This document shows, piece after piece, positions 54,155 to 64,000 of a stretch of DNA of 64,000 bases (within the stretch, counting starts at the first letter, position 1; every line of letters begins with the position of its first letter). The translations under genes and the position numbers were made by a program. This DNA is from Loripinus fragilis. Lineage: Eukaryota > Mollusca > Bivalvia > Lucinida > Lucinidae. The stretch lies in contig OZ026525.1 of assembly GCA_964019695.1 (NCBI GenBank), positions 90,925,779 to 90,989,778 on the forward strand. Direction: 5' to 3'. The notes beneath the pieces are model-generated. The model had not been told where the DNA came from. It saw only the letters and a list, made by a program, of their open reading frames with translations, and made no database searches.

Positions 54155-54350
54155 ATCCTTCCCTTGCTTGCCGTGACTTGTCATCTGCTGATAACTTTTG
54201 CAAATAGTTTGGACCAAGATCAGGTCCACTAAAATCAAGCCTGATCTGGATCCATTTTATTTTACACTCTGATTTTTTTTATAAAAAAGGTGATTTCGAA
54301 AAAATCAGCAGACCGTAAAAAAACTTGCAAAAATTCCCAGTAGGCAAAGA
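54155..54350. mobile_element. Foldback MITE family C copy, reverse
   Basis: Begins CTTCCCTTGCTTGCCGTGAC. The hairpin is at about 54213-54250, and the copy ends with CCAGTAGGCAAAGATG. Confidence 0.7.
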
Positions 54351-54377
54351 TGGAACTGAGGATAGTGTTTGCTTAGG

Positions 54378-54842
54378 CCCGAATTTTTTTATTAGTTGAT
54401 TTATGGGGGGAAAATCAGATTTAGGGTCGGGGGGGGGGGACAAAAAAAAAATAAAAAAGCTCTGAAAATGACCAGTTAACTGGTCATTTTCAGACCTTTT
54501 TTTTTTACTTTTTTTTCAGAGCTTTTTTTTACTATCTCCAGAAAAAAACAAACAGTAAAACTAGTAAGATAAACCAAGAGTCTGTATTAAATCTTTAAAA
54601 ATTTCATCATTTTTCTAAAAATCTGGGCAGAACGATCACTTTTAACAGTGTAATTCTCAAAAATACACAAACAGAACCTCAAAAATATATTATTTTTTTT
54701 CAACAAAACAAATAAGATTTAGAGTTGTGGGATAAAATTTAAAAAAAAATGTAGAAAATAATTTTTTTTTCTACTTTCATGAAAACTACAGTAGGAGGGT
54801 TTGTAAATCAACTTATAAAAAATTCTGGCCTTATTGCCAAGT
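54378..54842. mobile_element. Family J MITE, copy 2
   Basis: Ends GGCCCGAATTTTTTTATTAG and TTATAAAAAATTCTGGCC. The interior hairpin GAAAATGACCAGTTAACTGG with GTCATTTTC is at 54463-54490. It is about 465 bp, against 372 bp at 29690. Confidence 0.8.
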
Positions 54843-55043
54843 CACAAGATTGATTTTCCTGATTTGACTGAATATTGTTGAATTGGATGTAAAGCTTCAA
54901 CATAAAAAAAAACAGGATTGAGTGGGCTCAAAAAAAAGGAAAATAAGCTTGAAGTGCTTCAAAAAAATGTTAATTATTTGCATAGTTCCTTTATAAACAC
55001 GCAAATGGTGTATTTTTGTAACCGAATTTATGGAAGCTATCCT

Positions 55044-55826
55044 AAACTCGATTTTTTATGTTTTTCACGTTGATTTTCGGCGATAACTTTTTCTTATTAA
55101 TTTTATCAAACCGTGTTCGCGATGAAAGTTGTAGAGAAAAATTAGCGCCAATTTCTCCAAACGGTTCTAACGTCCAAAATGCTGCAGTTAACTCTGCGCA
55201 TAGATGCACTCTTTGCGTATTTTAAGCAAAGCGCATATAAACTAAGTCAAACATGTCAGTCAAAAAGCTGCATTGCACCGCCCCGATTCACTTACTAGGG
55301 CGATGGATGGCTTGTTCAAATATATTGGTAATCGCGCCTGATTTGCTCGTGCGTTAAGCTATTGGGGTCATCTCGAAGCTGTCTGTTTAGGAGCACGTGC
55401 ATAAGAGAAAAATGGCACGTCATGCGAGATCCCTGCTTCTGTACTTACAGATGATCATGCTCAAAGTAGATTCTGAATATGCGCGGTAATTCTTAGTGTG
55501 CATACAGCAAGATTTAACTATACACAGCCATTGAATAACAGTATATATACCCCTTGTGAATATTCTTTTGAGATGAACCCTTTTTGTCACGCCTCTACGA
55601 AATTTATCTGTCAATAAACGACTTTGAAATTTTGGCTGAATTCAATGTTATGCAAAATCTTCATCTATGTGCACAAAATTCTGTTTGCACCACAAACTTG
55701 GGACCTTTTAGAGAAATTGGCGCTAATTTTTCTCTACAACTTTCATCGCGAACACGGTTTGATAAAATAAATAAGAAAAACGTTATCGCCGAAAATCAAT
55801 GTGAAAAAACATAAAAAATCGAGTTT
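55044..55826. mobile_element. Element with ~120-bp terminal inverted repeats
   Basis: Left AACTCGATTTTTTATG (55045) and right CATAAAAAATCGAGTT (55810-55825) begin long inverted arms that include GGCGATAACTTTTTCTTATT and AGCGCCAATTTCTC. The centre (about 55180-55680) has no transposase-like ORF. A one-armed relative is at 41770-42030. Confidence 0.8.
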
Positions 55827-55984
55827 TTTTTTTTATAATTATGGTATGAAATGTCTGTTTTGGAGTTAAAACATCCAAATGTGGCTTTTATAAAACAACT
55901 AGAAGCATTATACATTCACTGTCCTTAAAAAATCAAATAAAAGAAAAAAAAAGGTTTAAAATGTCTTATATTTGAATTGTTTTT

Positions 55985-56225
55985 ACTTTGAAAATGAGCT
56001 GTGACATGAAATTTCCATCAATGTGGTATGTGCGACCAGGAAAGCCTCAGATCAGGTATGCGCAGACTGATCAGAGCCTTTGCTAGTTGCTTGAATATTC
56101 TACAACTGTTAAGCTACTGAATGAACATCATTTGGAGTTTCTAAGCTTAAAAAGGGGGCTGCACAGGCTCGTCAGAGTCTACACTTGTCAAAATGCCACA
56201 TTGTTGGAAATCACATGTCACAGCT
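55985..56225. mobile_element. Interspersed repeat family G copy
   Basis: GTGGTATGTGCGACCAGGAA, CTTGAATATTCTACAACTGTT and GGGGGCTGCACAGGCTCGTC match 21530-21735. Confidence 0.65.
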
Positions 56226-56279
56226 CAAATGCTTATGTTCTCCCTGATTGGATTCCTCTTTAAAGCTCTTTAAGAGGTC

Positions 56280-56502
56280 ATGATATGGCATTTCAGGAGC
56301 GCAGTGGCTCAGTGGTAGAGTGCTTGACTGGAGACCGAGGGTCCACGGGTTTGAGCCTCACCGGGGTCACTGCATTGTGTCCTTGAACAAGAACATTAAT
56401 CCAAGCTTAGTACTGGTTCAATCCAGGAAGACCGTCATTTTATAACTGAAAGATTGTTCATAGGAGGTAAAGAATCAAATCAAACAAAATGATATGGCAT
56501 TT
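56280..56502 (+). mobile_element. tRNA-derived SINE, family 1, with target duplication
   Basis: The SINE body (about 56296-56488) has A box GTGGCTCAGTGGTAGAG and B box GGGTTTGAGCC. A 14-bp duplication, ATGATATGGCATTT, flanks it at 56280-56293 and 56489-56502. This is direct evidence of target-primed insertion. Confidence 0.92.
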
Positions 56503-56789
56503 TACGTAAAACTAGATTTCAGACTTCAGTGAAACTTTATAGGATTTAAAAACCCAGATCAGAGCCGAAGATTCATTGCTAATCTGGATCAAAACCATTT
56601 GGCACTCTGATAGTGTTCCTGAAAGAATTTTTTGAAAAAGCATGAAAAATATCTAGCACGCTAAGATTTATACAGAGAATATATGAGGATGATTCAGCTC
56701 TGTAGATATTGTTTTAAAAAAAATTAAGTGAATATGACGGGGAAATTCCACAATTGTCAGGCTTCCAGATGAACCAATAAACGGGGTGT

Positions 56790-56940
56790 AAAATTGTGAA
56801 TATTTTCTTTTCCCTCAGTTTAAACACTTGTTTTGGTTGCTCAAAAGAACAGTCTTATTGAGACGTTCTTTTGAGTACCCATAACATGTGTTTGGGTTGA
56901 GAAATAAGAAAAGTAATTTTTGATTATGCACTCTGACCTA
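56790..56940. mobile_element. Hairpin MITE family B copy
   Basis: GTTGCTCAAAAGAACAGTCT and GAGACGTTCTTTTGAGTACC arms, with the flank TTTGGGTTGAGAAATAAG. Confidence 0.75.
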
Positions 56941-58429
56941 CAGATTGCTTACAAAGCCATGAGTATGAGCCCTGGTATGGCTCATTACTTTCATAAAGAA
57001 CTTACTTCTTTTTACCAAGTTCTTACTTCAGATTTCTAGTTACTGGCGGCCTGGCTTCAGACTGAGTTCAAAGTAAACTACTGCTACTGGACGAAATTTT
57101 TCTCTGATATAATCTTCCTTCTTGGTTGTAATTCAAACTGATAGCCCTATCAGAGAGATAAAATGTTAGAAAATAGGACTGAAGCGGAGTTTTTTTATTT
57201 AATCAGTTGCATTTTTTTGCAATATGATAAAATTATCAGTTAGATGGGGGCCAGTCTAGTATGAACTAAAAAAAGACTATTATTAAAATGAGTAAATGCT
57301 TTATTTTGAAAACGTATATAAGTAGTCCGGTAGAAAACAAGAATGACCTGGAACTTGATTTTAAAGTTTTTTTCTTCACGGATTCTTATTGTTCAGACAT
57401 TGTACATGATGAATCCAACTGATGCCACTCTGGCATCATTGAGCGTTTTGAAAAATTAAAGATGGCGGCCAAGATGGCCGTCAGTTATGCTCCTAACACC
57501 TATCTGACCAACAGGTTCGATAAAAAGCGCTCTAATTTTGACTTTTTATGGATGTTTAGAGGCTAAATGATACAAACAATTAAAATGGAACATTGATTCG
57601 ATTCAGAAGGTTGAAATATTAAATATGGCGCCCAAGATGGCCGTCAGTTAGTCTCCTAAGGCCTATCTGACAAAAAACCGCAATAGAAAGCATTTAAATG
57701 TTGACTTCGTATGGCTTTTTAGAGTCTAGATGATACAAATGATTAAAATGGAACCTTGTTTGATTTAGGAGGTTGAAATATTTATGATGGTGTCCAAGAT
57801 GGCCACCATTTTAAAGCAAAATCTCAGAATCACAGTAAATAACCTTTTTCTGATAGTTTTGAACAGAAGTTGCATTAGGCGAATTTGACTGGCATGATGT
57901 TGTAGTGTTTCAGCGTTGTAAAATATCCAAGATGTCACCCAAGATGGCTGAATTAGAAGGATGTATATTGTGGAATCACATGGGTTTTTATTATACACTG
58001 CACTGAAAAAATAATGGACTTGTTTTTTCATAATGGTAATGTTTTTTGTGTGTCTTTGTTCTGGTAATCGTTTTCATCAATCCATGCACTACTTTCAAGA
58101 CTACTTTTGGCTGGATCTGATTATACGAACCTTAATATCATATTATTATCATAAAAGTTCCTTCTTTTGGCAAACATTCTGTCAAGAAATAATTAAGTGA
58201 GAAATGCCAGGGTATGCTGAAAGAATGATATCACCGACGAAAACTCTCTGTGACAGCGTGCTTGCTCAATGTACACACCTTTTTTTAATCAATATGCGGG
58301 AAAAATCCGCTTGAAAGTGGTTTATGGATGGATTGCTAAAAGATAAAATTACAAAAAAAAAAAAAAAAAAAAAAAAGAGGGAAAATACTATTTACTTATG
58401 GAGTGCAGCATATCAACAAAACAACGAGT

Positions 58430-60400
58430 AATAGATATATCTGCATGCTGCAGATGTTCATTACCATCATGACTGCTGGTTGGGTGTAACCATTAAAGAC
58501 ATTCCTGCTGCTTAGGAGAAACTGTAAAATACAGGCCTGTTGGTCCGGTGCAGTTGTAACAACCATTACTACTGTACTAGTCTGGTGCAAGTGCAACATA
58601 CAGCACAGATGATTGGATATTTCTATAACAAAAATGAATACTAGTACTGGTCCGGTGCAAGTTTTTCAGACATGCATGCGTGTAGGTGCAAGTTTAACCG
58701 ACATGACTGCTGGTTAGGTGCAACTGTTATAGACATGACAAATGGTCGGATGCAATTGTTACAGACATGGCTGATGGCTGGATGCAAATATAACATTCAT
58801 GGATGCTGATAAGATGAAAATGTAAGAGACATGCATGCTGATTGTATGCAACATATAAAGACGTGACTGCTGGTCAGGTGCTACTGTAATATACATGCCT
58901 GATGGTCTAGTGCAATTGTGCTTAACAGCCTATTGGTCGGGTACAAGCATACAAGTAGAGGACATAACTGCGCGTCTGAGGCAAGTGTAACAGACATACT
59001 TGCTGTCTCAGCCCCATACTACAAATGTGCTGGCAAATCTTTAAGAAATGCATGCTTGTATTCGATGTGCCAAATGGCCGGGTGCAACTGTCATTAACAT
59101 GCCTGCAGTTTCAGAGCAAAAATAGTAAGTGAGTATGATCAGGAAATACCACAATCACAAACTGCAGACCACCCCGTGGCACAGCGAAGAAGAGCCGCTC
59201 AACCATCACGAGACACCAGGAAGACAAATTAAGCAAAGCAATCAGCTCTCTCTTCCCCATCAAGATGATTGCAATACTAGAATGGACATAAAGTAAGGTA
59301 CAACAAAACTTAGAACAATTACAGACTCCCACAATGGGAGTAACAATAAACGAAAAGTCAACAACAAAGTTTAAAGACATGGAAATTGCAACAGGCCTGA
59401 TAGTGTCGTGAAGCTGTTACATATAAAACTACTGGCCTGGAGTCTTGTTTTCAGTCATGTGTGCTTAATCAAACATGGAAATGGTAAAGATGTCTACTGA
59501 CCCTGTGGCAATAATGGCTTGGTTGCTGGTCTGGTCCAAGTATAAAAGAAATGCACACTGATCCAACGCACGAGTACCCAGCATTCCTGTTAGTCGGGTG
59601 CAATTGTAGCATACATTATTGCTAGTGTGATGTAACAAACACACATGCTTGCAGATCCTGCCTCTTGGCAACAGGCATACATGTGTGCTGTTTCAGTACC
59701 ACATAATGTACATGCGTGCTAGTAAGGGTGTCTGATGTGATGGCCTGGTGGCAAAACATGGAAGCCGTTCGGTGAAACTTCAACAGATATGCTTGAGGAC
59801 TTGATACCATTCAGTCAGACATGTCTTCTTTGAAAATCAAAGAGAAAAGCTACTCGACCGATGCCCCTCCATCAAACATGCCAACTTAAACTGTGAAACT
59901 TTAGTAGGCAAGACTATTGCTACGTTGTCAATGCAAGATACATGCCTGCTGGTCCAGTGAGACTCCATTGCTATGTCCCTGCAACTGCAACAAATATGTA
60001 TTCTGGCCTAGTGTAACTTCCACAAACACCATTGCTGTTCAAACATGCCTATTGGTTGAGTGATGTGCAATATGCCTGCCGATCTTTTACCACTCAATCA
60101 GTATGCCTGTCGATCTTTTACCACTCATTCCTGCATGCTTGCTGGTGTTGTGCTTCTCTATCTGCATACCTGCTTGTATGGTGTCTCACTATCAGCAGTG
60201 CCTGCTGGTGTGGAGCCTCACTATAGGACATGCCTTCTGGTGTGACGCCTCATTATCAGCCATACCTTCTGGTGTGTTGTCTCACCATAGGCCACGCCTT
60301 ATGGTGTGGTCCCTCATTATCAACCATGCCCATTGGTGTGGTGCCTCACTATAGGCCATGTCTGCTGGTCAGTTGGCACTGCAACTGACATTTTTACTAG
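58430..60400. repeat. Degenerate ~35-bp minisatellite
   Basis: Loose units around ACATGCCTGCTGGTCNGGTG and CAACTGTAACAGAC. Later units (60080-60370) shift to GTGGTGCCTCACTATAGGCC-like variants. A poly-A run (58357-58377) precedes it. Short ORFs here are repeat-derived. Confidence 0.75.
59118..59365 (-). mobile_element. Family A repeat inserted in the minisatellite
   Basis: AAAAATAGTAAGTGAGTATG to AAAAGTCAACAA, about 90 percent like the copy at 31327-31580 by eye. It interrupts the array at the same element boundaries. Confidence 0.85.
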
Positions 60401-60507
60401 TTGAGTGCATATAGAAGGATAGATACAAATATGGTGCTCCTTGTACAGAGGTGTCATCTCATCAGACATGTTTGCTGAATTGGGCCCAAAAATTACAATG
60501 CTTCCTT

Positions 60508-60726
60508 AAAGTTAAGGACGTTTTAAGCGAAGCATTAATATTTCAAATGTTACATTAAATGTTTAATAGCTTGCCAGGATCGATGCAGTACGTATGGTCA
60601 AAGACACCATTGTGATCTAAAGAAAAAAATGAAACTATTTTGATTTTAATAAGTTCGAAACGTTATTAATCAATATTTAACTTAAGTCTTCCTTAACTTT
60701 AAGGAAGCATTGTAATTTAGGCCCTG
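60508..60726. mobile_element. MITE with GGGCC / GGCCC ends nested in the 4.1-kb element
   Basis: Left end at 60481-60520 (GGGCCCAAAAATTACAATGC) and right end at 60688-60724 (GCATTGTAATTTAGGCCC) are inverted, continuing into CTTCCTTAAAGTTAAGG. The left terminus begins at about 60481. Confidence 0.8.
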
Positions 60727-61489
60727 GTGCCATTCTCAGATATGCCTGCATGTACAGTGCAACTCTATTGTACACGCATACCAGGTTTGTTTATTCAGAT
60801 ATGTGTATTTGTAAAGGCATCTGGTCTGTTACAAATCCATCATTATGCCTACATGTAGGGTGTCGCTCCCACGTGTTTGAAAAATTTGTTGGCTACGATT
60901 TTGGGCGCCATCTTGAATATGTAAAATGCTGAGTGATAGCATCACTGGGATCACAAGGATGATGTCTATAATTCAAGAATCAGTAAAATAAGCATTTTGC
61001 ATGCAAATCCCTGGACTTTGTCGGTCTCAGGGAAGATTTTCTTATACTTTTTGTGATAAACTGCCATCTTGGCGGCCATCTTGTCTGCATTCTTATTTTA
61101 TTTGGTTACAAGCTGGTGTGTTCAGTTAGATTCCAACTTCATAGCAACAATTTGAGAAAGAAAATGGGTTTGAGACATTATTTTCCGTATCACACAATTT
61201 TTCTCTTATAATTGTCCTCCATCTTGGACGCCATCTTGGATATATCGAAATGCTCAATGATGCCAGAATGGCATCACTCGGATTTCCCAAGGACAATGTA
61301 TGCACTACCAGAATCAACAAATAAAAAAAATTTAAAATCAAGTTCCAGGTCCCCCTAAAATTCGCCTGAATACTGCCGGACTAAAGAGTATTAAAAGCAT
61401 ACAAACATAATTATATGAATAAAAATTAATATAGAGATACCCACGTCCTTACATACATAATATAATTACTGTATCATGTTCAACTCTTA

Positions 61490-61890
61490 ATACTCGGACA
61501 AATATAACTGCAAACGTTGTGTACCAAGATCAAACTGCTCCTACAAGAATAATATAATAGGACTTGTGTAACTGAAGAGTGCATATCCAGATCAAACTGC
61601 TCCTACAATAATATCAGGACTTATATAACTGAACAGTGTGTACCCTGATTAGACTGCTCCAAAAGGAGCTGTCTGATTTGGGTCTACATTGTTTGCCATA
61701 CCATCCCTATATTTCATACACCCAAAAATGAACAGAACTCTTTGCCTGTAAGCGGCAAATTTTGTCATCTGCTGTTCGTCTTTGCAAACAGTTTGGACCC
61801 CAAGCTGTTTGACACTCTGGTGATATTCCTAAAAGAACATTTTAAGAGTTATGTTGAAAAATATCGGCAGACGACAAAAATCAGATTTTA
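61490..61890. mobile_element. Family C-related foldback sequences
   Basis: GATCAAACTGCTCCTACA repeats at 61529 and 61592. The hairpin AGACTGCTCCAAAAGGAGCTGTCTGAT lies near 61650. A truncated family C copy runs from about 61740 to 61885. Confidence 0.55.
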
Positions 61891-62033
61891 GGATCAGTGT
61901 AGCTGGAAGTTATGTTGTCTGAGTATTAAGAGATTAAACTGTATGTTGAACATAAAGCTTTCCGGCAAGATCTTTGGCTAAAACAATGTAAGCATTGTAA
62001 ATACACATATAATATCACTAACTTATCACTTAC

Positions 62034-63160
62034 TATTGTCCGATTTTATTAACCTGACACAGGTGCATAATTTCACGGTTAGTGCACAAGATATTTTACC
62101 TTCCGTCGACTTTCGGTATTTACCGTAAGTGTTACGAGAATTTTGCAAGTATTAATGCAGATAATGAAACGTTTTGCACTGTACTACTGACTAGTCAAGT
62201 GGTTTTGGTAAAGGGTTAGCAACCAAAAGGTCCTGAGTTCGAGTCCACGTAAATTCTTTTTTTTTGTATTTTTACCTCTTTATTTGATTCGTTTAACTTC
62301 ATTATTATAGATGTACCACGACCTCTGAGTAATATCTTTTGGATCATTATATTCAAAAGGTTGATGCGTAACGCATACACTGAGCCAGTCTGTCTGGAAC
62401 ATCTACGTGCTTTAAAATAATATAGTATACGTAATAAAACGCCTGTAACCCCTTTTTCTAGATCCGTATTTTCAATTTTGTAAATATAGCCACGCGTTTA
62501 TCTATTCTTGCATTTGTTATTGTTACTTTGTAGGACCCTCACCGAGAACGTTAACCGTATGCTCGATATGTGAAGTTGAATCTCTGTGCTTTTGACATAT
62601 TTATTAAAGTAATGGCAGATATTTAAAAAAAATCTGTTTTGCCTTAGTGCCAAGACTTGCTGCATACTTTTCTTCAGACGTTTTCCCACTGAACTTAAGT
62701 TCAAACAACTTGTATAGTGAATACATTTTAACCATATATTTTGGCTATAATATGGAACAATATTTTCGAATAATCTCTGAAGATGTTTCGGACAGACTGG
62801 CTCATTTTACGCGTTACGCATCAATCTTTTGAAATAGAATGATCCAAAATTTCATTCCTCAGAGGTGGTGGTACATCTATAATAAATGAAATTAAACGAA
62901 TCGAATAAAGTAAAAAAAAAACAAAAAAAAAACACACACACGCACGTTGACTCGAACTCACGACCTTTTGGTTGTAAACTCTGTATCATAACCACTTTAC
63001 TAGTCAGTAGGACGGTACAAACCGTTTCATTATCTGTATAAGTAATTGCAAAATTCCTGTAGACTTACGGTAAATACCGAAAGTCGACGGAAAGTAACAA
63101 TATCTTGTGCACTAACCGTGAAATTATGCACCTGTGTCAGGTTAATAAAATCGGACAATA
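62034..63160. mobile_element. 1.13-kb foldback element with tRNA-like sequence in each arm
   Basis: Ends TATTGTCCGATTTTATTAAC (62034) and its reverse (ending 63160) start inverted arms of about 365 bp. Each arm carries a tRNA-like block with B box GAGTTCGAGTC (about 62237 and, reversed, about 62948-62958). The unpaired centre is about 62400-62785. No ORF of note. Confidence 0.85.
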
Positions 63161-63164
63161 CTGT

Positions 63165-63360
63165 CTTTAAATCTTTCCTTGCTAGTGGCGACTTTGTCGT
63201 CTGCTGATAATGTTTGCAAACCATTTGGACCCTATCAGGACCGGTCCTGATCTAGATCCAGACTGTTTAGTGTTCCTGAAAGAATTTTTTGAAAAACTTA
63301 ATTTTGAAAAATGTCAGCAGACGACAACAAATTGTAAAATTACCCAGCATGCAAAGAGTT
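63165..63360. mobile_element. Foldback MITE family C copy
   Basis: TCTTTCCTTGCTAGTGGCGA, GTCGTCTGCTGATAATG, a shortened hairpin at 63225-63255, and CCAGCATGCAAAGAGTTAA at the end. Confidence 0.8.
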
Positions 63361-63533
63361 AACCCTTAAAGCGCCACCTATAATTTGCAGCAGACGACAA
63401 TTTCAAATTTTGCCGCTTTTTCAAAAATTTTAAATATGGCATGATATTTCATGAGATTTTATTTTTATTGAAAACTAGGAAGGATGTTTTAAATTTTGTC
63501 ATGTGCTGCAGTCGTGATTGGCGCTTTAAGGGT
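63359..63533. mobile_element. Family K MITE, copy 2
   Basis: AACCCTTAAAGCGCCA and TGGCGCTTTAAGGGTT are exact inverted ends. The subterminal GCAGCAGACGA motif is as at 20885. Confidence 0.85.
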
Positions 63534-63664
63534 TGAATATGACAGCTGGTGTTGAAAAGAAAGTATGACAGTGAGAGATCACCGACAGTGGTGGCAGGGA
63601 CTTTACTGGGGGGGCAAGGGGCCTCTGAATGTGAAAATATTCCCCAGTTTTTTTACCCCTAAAA

Positions 63665-63995
63665 GCTCTTTAACTCTTTGCCTTTTGGTGCCGTCTAACC
63701 TGATAACATTTGCAAACAGTTTGGATCCAAAGCAGGCCCAACAAAATGTCCAGCCTGGGACTGAGGTTATAAAACTTTTATCATGCTCAACTCAACTGAG
63801 CACAAAATTTATCCGGCTAATAAATGTTAAAATGCCAACAATTGTTGGTATTTTAACATTTATAAGCATGATAAATACCACATCTGAGAGACTGAAAGCA
63901 AGAAACTTCTTCCCTTTTTGTTATTTTAGTTTTTATGAGTACATGTAGTTGAAATTTCGTGCTCAGTTGAGTTGAGAATGAGAAAGGTTTTATAA
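63665..63995. mobile_element. Truncated family C copy plus hairpin unit
   Basis: 63665-63770 is a family C half. 63775-63990 repeats the ATGTTAAAATGCCAACAATT hairpin unit of 53870-53995. The sequence runs off the window. Confidence 0.65.
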
Positions 63996-64000
63996 CCTCG

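Larger units (their letters stand above)
57323..61383. mobile_element. 4.1-kb inverted-repeat element with YY1-like arms and minisatellite core
   Basis: Ends TAGTCCGG (57323) and CCGGACTA (61376) start inverted arms (AACTTGATTTTAAA / TTTAAAATCAAGTT; GATGCCACTCTGGCATCATT and its reversal near 61256). Each arm has roughly 160-bp tandem units with a CAAGATGGC motif: 57459, 57622, 57784 and 57929 on the left; GCCATCTTG at about 60907, 61063-61083 and 61219-61239 on the right. The core 58430-60400 is a degenerate minisatellite. A family A repeat and a second MITE are nested within. No transposase is visible. Confidence 0.8.

Noticed and set aside
60032..60354. Overlapping 61-83-codon Cys-rich ORFs that could suggest a small secreted peptide
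   Set aside because: They arise from the degenerate minisatellite read in three frames, and the Cys pattern follows the repeat.

Overview
This looks like a gene-poor, repeat-rich stretch of an invertebrate nuclear genome, most likely a bivalve mollusc. The reasons are the AT-rich composition, spliced exons with GT-AG borders, tRNA-derived SINEs, an RTE-clade LINE, Penelope-like reverse transcriptase fragments, many foldback MITE-like repeats, and diverged tandem repeats of a kind common in molluscs (assignment from memory of such repeats, not from a search). No bacterial operon, CRISPR array or rRNA is visible. Nearly all short ORFs in the window lie in repeats or are chance.

Host genes. The best host signal is the 3' end of GTF2H3, the p34 subunit of TFIIH, on the + strand. 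Three terminal exons (41536-41671, 43203-43239, 53380-53446) join in phase and encode the C-terminal zinc-binding region and lysine-rich tail. The first carries an in-frame TAG. The upstream exons were not found. A 229-codon intronless ORF with a C-terminal MYND zinc finger (47042-47731, +) sits in the last p34 intron. A possible first coding exon of an unrecognised gene lies at 19197-19411 (+).

Layout. 1-6.5 kb: two oppositely oriented Penelope-like copies with their tails, one split by a Tc1/mariner-style MITE, plus a decayed L1-like ORF1. 7.2-8.2 kb: three adjacent hairpin elements that share a centre motif. 8.3-15.4 kb: a 7.1-kb element with 25-bp perfect terminal inverted repeats, whose inverted arms are tandem units that each carry an RFX X-box-like palindrome. 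15.4-31 kb: small MITEs, one SINE, a decayed ORF patch and a third Penelope-like fragment. 31.1-33.2 kb: a 38-bp minisatellite with two insertions. 33.4-39.6 kb: dense foldback repeats. 41-53.5 kb: the p34 exons, the MYND ORF, a nearly intact RTE LINE, SINEs and a large inverted duplication. 55-63 kb: three further inverted-repeat elements. One of them, at 57.3-61.4 kb, has arms with YY1-like motifs around a minisatellite core, echoing the plan of the 8.3-15.4 kb element.

The RTE LINE is the only candidate source of retrotransposition enzymes here, and it has two visible lesions. SINEs, MITEs and foldbacks are non-autonomous. The main novelty candidates are the two giant elements with transcription-factor-motif arms, and the p34 stop codon.
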